From Pseudomonadales bacterium (GTDB lineage Bacteria; Pseudomonadota; Gammaproteobacteria; Pseudomonadales; JAHEIH01): DNA of 11,809 nt. The stretch covers positions 1 to 11,809 of the forward strand of contig JALRIU010000082.1 in NCBI GenBank assembly GCA_023255355.1, written 5' to 3'. Below the pieces are notes generated by a model. That model searched no databases and had not been told where the DNA came from. It was given only the letters and a program-made list of their open reading frames with translations. Shown piece after piece: positions 1-5,824 of this stretch; the stretch's first letter is position 1, and each line of letters opens with the position of its first letter. The position numbers and the translations under genes are program-made.

Positions 1-70
1 CGTTCTTTTTGATAGAACGCAATAGCACAGCGGGTTCAAACGGAAACGTTCGCATCGTACGCAACGCAAT
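1..70. other. Non-dnaK sequence fused to the 5' end of the dnaK fragment
   Basis: In the dnaK frame this stretch has a stop (TAG at 23-25) and does not encode the conserved DnaK residues that should precede the LHNDPLAL segment. DnaK-like sequence starts only at about 68-71. A small inverted repeat (CGTTCT at 1-6, AGAACG at 14-19) is present. Frame 3 on the plus strand and one minus-strand frame are open throughout, but neither product is recognisable. It could be a chimeric contig end, the edge of a mobile element, or a true rearrangement breakpoint. Confidence 0.7.
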
Positions 71-1243
71 TTGCACAATGATCCATTGGCACTTCAGCGT
101 TTGAAAGAAGCTGCTGAAAAAGCCAAGATTGAGTTGTCATCATCACAACAAACCGAAGTTAACTTGCCATATATAACTGCTGATGCGACTGGTCCTAAGC
201 ACTTGGTTGTTAAAATGAGCCGTGCTAAGTTGGAATCGTTGGTAGAAGATTTGGTAACTCGTTCGCTTGAGCCTGTTCGTATAGCATTGCAAGACGCTGG
301 CTTGAAAACATCTGAAATTAACGATGTGATTTTGGTGGGCGGTCAAACCCGTATGCCTATGGTTCAAGCTAAAGTAGCTGAATTCTTTGGTAAAGAAGCT
401 CGTCGTGATGTTAACCCTGACGAAGCGGTAGCAATGGGTGCGTCTATCCAAGGTGCGGTATTATCGGGTGATGTTAAAGACGTACTTTTACTTGACGTAA
501 CACCGTTAACCCTGGGTATTGAAACAATGGGTGGCGTTGCTACGGCACTGATCGAGAAAAACACAACGATTCCAACTAAGAAGTCACAAGTGTTCTCAAC
601 AGCTGAAGACAACCAATCTGCAGTGACCATTCACGTGGTTCAAGGTGAGCGTAAACAAGCAGCTCAAAACAAATCATTGGGTCGTTTTGACCTTGCTGAT
701 ATCCCAGCTGCACCACGCGGAATGCCACAAATTGAAGTAACTTTCGATTTGAACGCTGATGGTATTTTAAACGTGTCGGCTAAAGATAAAGCGACTGGCA
801 AAGAGCAATCTATTCGTATCACTGCATCATCTGGTTTGAGTGATGATGAAATTGAAAAAATGATTCGTGATGCCGAAGCTAATGCAGAAGCTGATAAAGC
901 GTTTGAAGAAATTGTGGCCTCTCGCAATACCTTGGAAGGTTTGATCCACGCTAGCAAGAAAACACTTGAGGAAGCTGGTGATAAAGCGACTGCTGATGAG
1001 AAATCAGCCATTGAAGCTGCAATTGCTGAAGGTGAAACTGCCGCTAAGGGTAACGACAAGGCAGCAATGGAAGCTGCAACTCAGAAGTTAACTGAAGCTT
1101 CACAAGGCTTGGCACAAAAAATGTACGCTGAACAACAAGCTCAGCAACAACAAGGTGCTGAACAAGCTGACGATGCCAATAACGCTGCAGATGACGACGT
1201 CGTAGATGCAGAGTTTGAAGAAGTTAAAGACGACAAGAAGTAG
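71..1243 (+). CDS. Chaperone protein DnaK (Hsp70), C-terminal ~390 residues, 5'-truncated
   Basis: DnaK is the cytosolic ATP-driven Hsp70 chaperone that works with DnaJ and GrpE. The visible part starts inside nucleotide-binding lobe II (HNDPLALQRLKEAAEKAKIE) and keeps the phosphate-2 region VILVGGQTRMPMVQ. It also has the interdomain linker VLLLDVTPLTLGIETMGG (about residues 137-155 of the fragment), the beta-sandwich substrate-binding domain with NTTIPTKKSQVFSTAEDNQ, the helical lid, and a Gln-rich tail ending in DDDVVDAEFEEVKDDKK. E. coli DnaK has 638 residues, so roughly 250 are missing. The TTG at 71 is an internal Leu codon, not a start. The break is abrupt, with unrelated sequence and an in-frame stop upstream, so as given this is a partial or broken gene. 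The surviving reading frame shows no decay, which favours a recent break or an assembly artefact over an old pseudogene. dnaJ follows, as is usual. Confidence 0.95.
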   Translation: MHNDPLALQRLKEAAEKAKIELSSSQQTEVNLPYITADATGPKHLVVKMSRAKLESLVEDLVTRSLEPVRIALQDAGLKTSEINDVILVGGQTRMPMVQAKVAEFFGKEARRDVNPDEAVAMGASIQGAVLSGDVKDVLLLDVTPLTLGIETMGGVATALIEKNTTIPTKKSQVFSTAEDNQSAVTIHVVQGERKQAAQNKSLGRFDLADIPAAPRGMPQIEVTFDLNADGILNVSAKDKATGKEQSIRITASSGLSDDEIEKMIRDAEANAEADKAFEEIVASRNTLEGLIHASKKTLEEAGDKATADEKSAIEAAIAEGETAAKGNDKAAMEAATQKLTEASQGLAQKMYAEQQAQQQQGAEQADDANNAADDDVVDAEFEEVKDDKK

Positions 1244-1275
1244 TCTTTCAATGCGACACATGGGTACTGGTTGTT

Positions 1276-1281
1276 TATAAT
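1276..1281 (+). promoter_or_regulatory. Possible -10 box (TATAAT) between dnaK and dnaJ
   Basis: A perfect TATAAT lies 17 nt downstream of GCGACA (1253-1258), which matches the last four bases of the TTGACA consensus. Initiation here could supply dnaJ independently of dnaK, but the transcript would have to read through the terminator at 1308-1342. That makes the call weak. Confidence 0.22.
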
Positions 1282-1307
1282 GCAGGCCCAGTCGCCTATT
1301 CAAACAC

Positions 1308-1342
1308 AGAGGTTTGGCACAGGCGGTCAAACCTCTTTTTTT
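1308..1342 (+). terminator. Intrinsic terminator between dnaK and dnaJ
   Basis: A perfect 9-bp stem is formed by AGAGGTTTG (1308-1316) and CAAACCTCT (1328-1336) around an 11-nt loop, followed by an uninterrupted T-run (1336-1342). It lies 65 nt after the dnaK stop and 37 nt before the dnaJ start. Partial readthrough here would give less DnaJ than DnaK, a ratio commonly observed for this chaperone pair. Alternatively dnaJ uses its own promoter. Confidence 0.85.
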
Positions 1343-1378
1343 ATTTAAGACATAGCGACAGAGCGATAGGTTTATACA

Positions 1379-2506
1379 ATGTCAAAACGTGATTACTACG
1401 AAGTATTAGGCATCCAAAAGGGTTGCGACGAGAAAGAGATGAAAAAAGCTTATCGTCGCATCGCGATGAAGTACCATCCTGATAGAAATCCTGATGATCC
1501 AAAGGCGGATGAGAAATTTAAAGAAGCCACTGAAGCCTATGAGGTGCTGTCTGATTCGCAAAAACGTGCTGCCTATGATCAGTTCGGCCATGCTGGTGTT
1601 AATCAGCAAGGTGGAGCGGGTGGTTTTGAAGGCGGAAACTTCAGTGATATCTTTGGCGATGTGTTCGGCGACATTTTTGGTGGTGGTCGCGGTGGTCGCC
1701 GCAGCGGTCCACGTCGTGGTTCAGATCTCGCTTACACGCTTGACCTCGATTTAGAAGAAGCTGTAAAAGGGACAACTGTTAAGATCAATGTGCCTCGTAT
1801 GGCTCATTGTAAGACCTGTGATGGATCTGGTGCGAAAAAAGGTACGTCGCCAAAAGATTGTAATACCTGTGGTGGTGTAGGTCAGGTACGTATGCAGCAG
1901 GGCTTCTTTTCTGTGCAGCAAACGTGTCCAACCTGTCGTGGTAAAGGTAAGGTAGTTAGCGATCCATGTAATTCTTGCCATGGTCAAGGCTTGGTTGAAG
2001 AAACTCGCAATCTGTCTGTTAAAGTTCCCGCAGGTGTTGATACTGGTGATCGAATTCGCCTTTCAGGTGAAGGTGAGGCAGGTCCTGATGGCGGCCCAAG
2101 TGGTGACTTATTCGTTCAAGTACATGTCCGCGAACATAATATTTTTACTCGAGATGGTAAGCATCTATACTGCGAAGTGCCGATTAGTTTTGCTGATGCA
2201 GCGCTTGGTGGTGAATTAGAAGTGCCAACGCTCGAAGGTCGTGTTAAGTTAAAGATTCCAGCAGAAACACAAACTGGCAAATTGTTCCGTCTGCGTGGCA
2301 AGGGTGTAACCCCAGTCCGTGGTGGCAACGTAGGTGACCTTATGTGTCGCGTGGTTGTTGAAACGCCAGTTAACCTGTCGAAACGTCAGCGTGAGTTGTT
2401 GGAAGAATTTCAAGCGACGTTACATGAAGGCGGTAAAAAACAATCGCCACAAAAAGATGGTTGGTTTGAAGGAGTGAAAAACTTCTTTGACGACATGAAA
2501 ATATAA
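1379..2506 (+). CDS. dnaJ: Chaperone protein DnaJ (Hsp40)
   Basis: DnaJ is the cytosolic co-chaperone that delivers unfolded substrates to DnaK and stimulates its ATPase. The 375-residue length is typical (376 in E. coli). An N-terminal J-domain has the HPD motif at residues 33-35, followed by a Gly/Phe-rich linker (about 76-115, GGFEGGNFSDIFGDVFGDIF). Next come the zinc-binding domain with four CxxCxGxG repeats starting at Cys144 (CKTCDGSG, CNTCGGVG, CPTCRGKG, CNSCHGQG) and a complete C-terminal substrate-binding and dimerisation region ending FFDDMKI. The ATG is the natural start because MSKRDYYEVLG matches the family N-terminus. The upstream AGG (in GATAGGTTTATACA) is only a modest ribosome-binding site. 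The stop lies 13 nt before dapB, so the two are probably co-transcribed. All zinc ligands and the HPD triad are present, so it should be functional. Confidence 0.97.
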   Translation: MSKRDYYEVLGIQKGCDEKEMKKAYRRIAMKYHPDRNPDDPKADEKFKEATEAYEVLSDSQKRAAYDQFGHAGVNQQGGAGGFEGGNFSDIFGDVFGDIFGGGRGGRRSGPRRGSDLAYTLDLDLEEAVKGTTVKINVPRMAHCKTCDGSGAKKGTSPKDCNTCGGVGQVRMQQGFFSVQQTCPTCRGKGKVVSDPCNSCHGQGLVEETRNLSVKVPAGVDTGDRIRLSGEGEAGPDGGPSGDLFVQVHVREHNIFTRDGKHLYCEVPISFADAALGGELEVPTLEGRVKLKIPAETQTGKLFRLRGKGVTPVRGGNVGDLMCRVVVETPVNLSKRQRELLEEFQATLHEGGKKQSPQKDGWFEGVKNFFDDMKI

Positions 2507-2519
2507 GCAAGGAAAGTAT

Positions 2520-3326
2520 ATGACAGTTCGTGTTGCAGTAACTGGAGCCGCTGGCCGTATGGGCAAAATGCTCATCGAGGCCATTGAAGCTAATCATGAT
2601 GTAGTACTTACTGCAGCCATTGAACATCCTGCAAGTAGTCTAATTGGTGCAGATGCAGGTGAATTGGCTGGCGTGGGTAAAAAGGGCGTATTAATTGTTG
2701 ATCACGCAAGTAAGGTCGTCGATGATTTTGATGTCATGATTGATTTTACTGCGCCAGTAGCGACTGTAGCTAATGCTGAATTTTGTGCAGCACATGGCAA
2801 GCGTTTGATTATTGGTACGACGGGTTGTACTGAGGAGCAAAAAGCTTCTATTACTTCAGCCGCTGACGATACTGCCATCATGATGGCCAGCAACTACTCT
2901 ACTGGGGTAAACGTTTGCTTCAAGTTGATAAAAGAAGCCGCCGCCATCCTGGGTAATGACTACGATATTGAAATTGTTGAAGCCCATCACCGCCATAAAG
3001 TTGATTCTCCCTCAGGTACTGCGCTTAGCATGGGCGAAGCAGCTGCCGCTGGTGTCGATCGCAATCTGAAAGATGTGGCTATCTATGGTCGTGAAGGCGT
3101 CATCGGTGCACGCGAACGTGAAACCATCGGTTTTGCTACTGTGCGTGGTGGTGACGTTGTTGGTGATCACACAGTGATGTTCTTAGCCGATGGTGAGCGA
3201 GTTGAAATTACTCACAAAGCTAGTTCAAGGATGGCTTTTGCACGCGGCGCGGTTCGTGCTGCAGCATGGATTGGCCAACAGCAACGCGGTATGTTTGATA
3301 TGCAGGACGTGTTAGGGCTTAAGTAA
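2520..3326 (+). CDS. dapB: 4-hydroxy-tetrahydrodipicolinate reductase
   Basis: DapB is the cytosolic NAD(P)H-dependent reductase of the diaminopimelate/lysine pathway. It converts 4-hydroxy-tetrahydrodipicolinate to tetrahydrodipicolinate. The 268-residue length is normal (273 in E. coli). The Rossmann motif TGAAGRMG is at residues 8-15, followed by MIDFTAP and IGTTG segments. The signature EAHHRHKVDSPSGTAL holds the catalytic histidine pair His156-His157 and Lys160. A C-terminal GGDVVGDHTVMFL strand region completes the fold. A good Shine-Dalgarno sequence (AAGGAAA) lies just before the ATG, within the 13-nt gap after dnaJ. The dnaJ-dapB order is common in gammaproteobacteria. In many of them carAB follows, but here the next gene is on the opposite strand. 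No convincing terminator is seen after the stop, only a weak CCCG/CGGG hairpin near 3376-3404. Confidence 0.97.
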   Translation: MTVRVAVTGAAGRMGKMLIEAIEANHDVVLTAAIEHPASSLIGADAGELAGVGKKGVLIVDHASKVVDDFDVMIDFTAPVATVANAEFCAAHGKRLIIGTTGCTEEQKASITSAADDTAIMMASNYSTGVNVCFKLIKEAAAILGNDYDIEIVEAHHRHKVDSPSGTALSMGEAAAAGVDRNLKDVAIYGREGVIGARERETIGFATVRGGDVVGDHTVMFLADGERVEITHKASSRMAFARGAVRAAAWIGQQQRGMFDMQDVLGLK

Positions 3327-3351
3327 TAAGGGGCGTTAGTTTTTTGTCGCT

Positions 3352-3365
3352 CAGCACTCTACACT
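3352..3365 (-). repeat. Two degenerate heptamers of the AGTGCTG family, inverted copy
   Basis: On the minus strand this reads AGTGTAG then AGTGCTG (plus strand CAGCACT CTACACT), followed by AG. It matches the heptamer family at 3987-4014 in the opposite orientation. The two repeat sites lie in the two intergenic regions that flank the asparaginase-like gene. Confidence 0.5.
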
Positions 3366-3447
3366 AAGTCCCAGTCTTCCCCGAAAACGATATTGCTCCG
3401 GGATTTTAAAGCTTTATTATTTTTTTAAATCATTTGTCTTGGATCCG

Positions 3448-3924
3448 TTAATCCATAACAAATTTCATGGTAGTTCGGTCTTTATGTACTTTGTCGGGTT
3501 TAAAAATCTCTCCATTCATAGCGATGTAAACCCCAGTAGGCAGAATTTGGCAAGCGGCTGTTGCAAATCCGATATTATAAACGGCATCGCTGGCAATAAT
3601 TCGTGCTGGTTGCATAGCACCAACCAGAACAACAGTTTTGTTGAGCTGCGTACCTAAAGCTTTAGCAGTAGCAACCATTGTATCGGTGCCGTGGGTAATT
3701 AAAATCCGAGTGCTGCTGCACTGCTCAATCGCATTTCTAATCGTATTTCGGTCAGTATCTGTTAAATCAAGGCTATCTTTTTTAAACAACGACGTGACTT
3801 GGTAGTCGAAATTGACTTTGGCTTCATCAAGTAATCGCGAAATTTGTGGATCGCCAATTTGATATTCGCTAAGTGCATCGAAATAGATCTTATCAATCGT
3901 GCCGCCGGTGGTAAAAATGTGCAT
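3448..3924 (-). CDS. Stand-alone asparaginase N-terminal-domain protein
   Basis: This 158-residue protein matches only the N-terminal catalytic domain of bacterial L-asparaginases (about 330-350 residues when complete), enzymes that hydrolyse asparagine to aspartate and ammonia. By motif alignment with E. coli AnsB it keeps the nucleophile Thr9 in TTGGTI (T12), Tyr21 (Y25), Thr80-Asp81 in THGTDTM (T89-D90) and Lys148 (K162). KTVVLVGAMQPA is also typical. The C-terminal domain, which in classical tetramers completes the neighbouring active site, is absent. The gene ends in a normal stop with no remnant of that domain downstream, so this looks like a genuine short family rather than a fresh truncation. 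The ATG is supported by GAGGA 8 nt upstream and by the motif beginning at residue 5. A TATACT -10 box (minus strand, 3949-3954) lies about 25 nt upstream, with no clear -35. Activity on asparagine is uncertain. It is separated from ilvC by a terminator. Confidence 0.85.
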   Translation of the reverse strand: MHIFTTGGTIDKIYFDALSEYQIGDPQISRLLDEAKVNFDYQVTSLFKKDSLDLTDTDRNTIRNAIEQCSSTRILITHGTDTMVATAKALGTQLNKTVVLVGAMQPARIIASDAVYNIGFATAACQILPTGVYIAMNGEIFKPDKVHKDRTTMKFVMD

Positions 3925-3986
3925 ATGAGTTCCTCGATTCAGGTGAAAAGTATAAAGCAGAATTTAAATCGATAGGTAGGTTATAA

Positions 3987-4014
3987 AGTGCTTAGTGCTT
4001 AGTGCTGAGTGCTG
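3987..4014 (+). repeat. Heptanucleotide tandem repeat, four copies
   Basis: Four exact-length 7-bp units lie in tandem: AGTGCTT, AGTGCTT, AGTGCTG, AGTGCTG. The only variation is T/G at the seventh position. They sit in the 249-nt non-coding interval between the asparaginase-like gene and ilvC. Replication-slippage-type expansion is likely, and copy number may vary between strains. Confidence 0.85.
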
Positions 4015-4064
4015 GCAAAAAATTGCTCCTGCATTTTCTGCACTTCCGCCATCCATGTCGGTCG

Positions 4065-4080
4065 AGTACTGGGTGCTGAG
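4065..4080 (+). repeat. Two degenerate heptamers of the same family
   Basis: AGTACTG then GGTGCTG, followed by AG, match the 3987-4014 units at five to six of seven positions and have the same orientation. They are separated from that block by about 50 nt of unique sequence. The arrangement suggests one larger repeat element spanning about 3987-4080. Confidence 0.6.
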
Positions 4081-4106
4081 AGATTATTGCAGGTTATTTT
4101 TATAAT

Positions 4107-4132
4107 AAAAAAAGGAGGCCTAAGCCTCCTTT
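4107..4132 (-). terminator. Intrinsic terminator of ilvC
   Basis: Read on the minus strand, AAAGGAGGC (from 4132) pairs perfectly with GCCTCCTTT (to 4111) around the 4-nt loop TTAG. The 9-bp stem runs into a T-tract encoded by the A-run at 4107-4113. It lies about 40 nt after the ilvC stop and isolates ilvC from the asparaginase-like gene downstream on the same strand. Confidence 0.9.
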
Positions 4133-4173
4133 AAAGATATACATTTATCAAAAAAGATATCTTTTATAGTCTA

Positions 4174-5649
4174 CTAAACGATTGATTTCATCGCTGTCAT
4201 GTAGCCACGCAATTCTTCACCGACAATTTCTACGGGGTGGTAACGAATAGCAGCGTTTACATCGATTAGTTCGCGATTATCCACGCCAAGGTCATCTAAC
4301 TGCAGGCCTTTACCAATAATGTCAGTATCAACGCCCTTCATAAAATCTGCCAATAATGGACGGCAGGCGTGATCGAATAGGTAACAACCGTATTCTGCAG
4401 TATCAGAGATAACTACGTTCATTTCGTACAGCTTTTTACGAGCAATAGTGTTAGCGATCAATGGTGTTTCATGCAGTGACTCGTAGTAGGCTGATTCTTC
4501 AACAATACCTGCAGCAACCATCGTTTCAAAAGCTAACTCAACACCAGCTTTAACCATTGCAACCATCAAAATACCGTTGTCATAGAATTCTTGTTCACTG
4601 ATTTCTACATCGGCAATTGGGGTCTTTTCAAAGGCTGTTTCAGCAGTAGCTGCACGCCATGTGTGTAGATTTTTGTCATCGTTTGCCCAGTCGGCCATCA
4701 TGGTGCTTGAAAAGTGGCCTGACATAATGTCGTCTTGGTGCTTTTGGAAAAGTGGACGCATGATATCTTTCAATTCTTCAGCGACGTTGAAAGCGACGAT
4801 TTTTGCTGGGTTAGACAAGCGATCCATCATGTTGGTGATGCCGCCATGCTTGAGGCCTTCGGTGACAGTTTCCCAACCGAATTGGATCAATTTGGCAGCG
4901 TAGCCTGCGTCGATACCTTTTTCGACCATTTTGTCGAAGCAAAGGATTGAACCAGTTTGTAACATACCACAAAGGATGGTTTGTTCACCCATAAGGTCAG
5001 ATTTTACTTCTGCGATAGGTGATGACTCTAAAACACCGGCACGGTCGCCACCAGTCGCTGATGCAAGCGCTTTAGCGATTTCCAGGCCTTCACCTTTAGG
5101 ATCGTTTTCGCGGTGAACTGCGATCAACGTTGGTACGCCGAAACCACGAACATATTCTGCGCGAACTTCAGAGCCAGGACATTTAGGGCACATTAAAGTG
5201 ACTGTAAGGTCTTTACGAATTTGCATGCCTTCTTCAACCAAGTTGAAACCGTGAGCATAATCTAAACAAGCGCCTTCTTTCATCAATGGCATGATAGTGC
5301 TAACAACATCAGTGTGTTGCTTGTCTGGAGTAAGGTTCATCACAACATCAGCGGTAGGAATCAATTCTTCGTATGTGCCAACAGTGAAGCCATTCTCTGT
5401 CGCGTTTTTCCATGATTGACGTTTTTCTGCAATCGCACTCGCACGTAATGCATATGAAACATCAAGACCGCTATCGCGCATGTTAAGACCTTGGTTTAAG
5501 CCTTGTGCACCACAGCCTACAACGACAATTTTTTTACCTTTTAAGTATTCACAGCCATTGGCGAATTCAGATTGATCCATAAAACGGCATTTGCCGAGTT
5601 CTTCTAATTGCACGCGCAAAGGTAGCGTGTTGAAATAATTTTGTCCCAT
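4174..5649 (-). CDS. ilvC: Ketol-acid reductoisomerase (NADP+), class II
   Basis: IlvC catalyses the second common step of valine, leucine and isoleucine synthesis. It performs Mg2+-dependent isomerisation and NADPH-dependent reduction of acetolactate or acetohydroxybutyrate. At 491 residues it has the same length as the E. coli class II enzyme, with a duplicated knotted C-terminal domain; class I enzymes are about 330-340. Visible elements are the Rossmann loop VVGCGAQG (residues 43-50), the NADPH-phosphate contacts Arg69, Arg77 and Ser79, the metal-binding segment AEVKSDLMGEQTI (Asp218 and Glu222 by homology), and MVKAGVELAFETMV with YESLHETPLIANTIARK in the second half. The ATG is preceded by GGAG in GTGGAGCAAAATC, and the N-terminus GQNYFNTLPLR fits the family. 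It stands alone, with its own terminator and a candidate promoter. No ilvY regulator gene is adjacent and no leader-peptide attenuator is visible. Confidence 0.97.
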   Translation of the reverse strand: MGQNYFNTLPLRVQLEELGKCRFMDQSEFANGCEYLKGKKIVVVGCGAQGLNQGLNMRDSGLDVSYALRASAIAEKRQSWKNATENGFTVGTYEELIPTADVVMNLTPDKQHTDVVSTIMPLMKEGACLDYAHGFNLVEEGMQIRKDLTVTLMCPKCPGSEVRAEYVRGFGVPTLIAVHRENDPKGEGLEIAKALASATGGDRAGVLESSPIAEVKSDLMGEQTILCGMLQTGSILCFDKMVEKGIDAGYAAKLIQFGWETVTEGLKHGGITNMMDRLSNPAKIVAFNVAEELKDIMRPLFQKHQDDIMSGHFSSTMMADWANDDKNLHTWRAATAETAFEKTPIADVEISEQEFYDNGILMVAMVKAGVELAFETMVAAGIVEESAYYESLHETPLIANTIARKKLYEMNVVISDTAEYGCYLFDHACRPLLADFMKGVDTDIIGKGLQLDDLGVDNRELIDVNAAIRYHPVEIVGEELRGYMTAMKSIV

Positions 5650-5690
5650 GATTTTGCTCCACTAGACACGGTTGGTTAAAAAGTGGGCGA

Positions 5691-5719
5691 ATTCTACCCA
5701 AAATAAAAGATTGCGTAAA
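5691..5719 (-). promoter_or_regulatory. Candidate sigma-70 promoter of ilvC
   Basis: On the minus strand, TTTACG (5719-5714) and TAGAAT (5696-5691) are separated by exactly 17 nt. They match the -35 consensus at four of six positions and the -10 consensus at five of six. The predicted transcript would have a leader of about 35-40 nt before the ilvC ATG. Confidence 0.45.
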
Positions 5720-5824
5720 ATGAAATGATTGAAATTATTTATTGCGAAAAGTGAAATAAAGCCGACGCTTGGGTCAACTCGACTTCAATGCTAAAGTAAT
5801 TGCAAATAACAATGAGCCCAAACC

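Noticed and set aside
25..50. GGTTCAAA resembling a tRNA T-loop
   Set aside because: The flanking bases do not form a T-stem and no acceptor or anticodon arm can be drawn.
71..73. TTG as the start codon of a short DnaK
   Set aside because: It aligns with an internal conserved Leu codon before HNDPLA; no ribosome-binding site precedes it, and the N-terminal ATPase lobes are missing.
3376..3410. Terminator after dapB
   Set aside because: The stem is only four base pairs (CCCG/CGGG) with a loop of about 15 nt and a short T-tract; too weak to call.
3448..3924. Reading the asparaginase-like gene as a frameshifted or truncated full-length asparaginase
   Set aside because: No C-terminal-domain motifs are found in any frame downstream of the stop, and the next coding region is dapB on the other strand.
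5769..5797. TTGGGT-N17-TAAAGT as a promoter for the kinase gene
   Set aside because: Only three and four of six consensus positions match; insufficient without supporting data.
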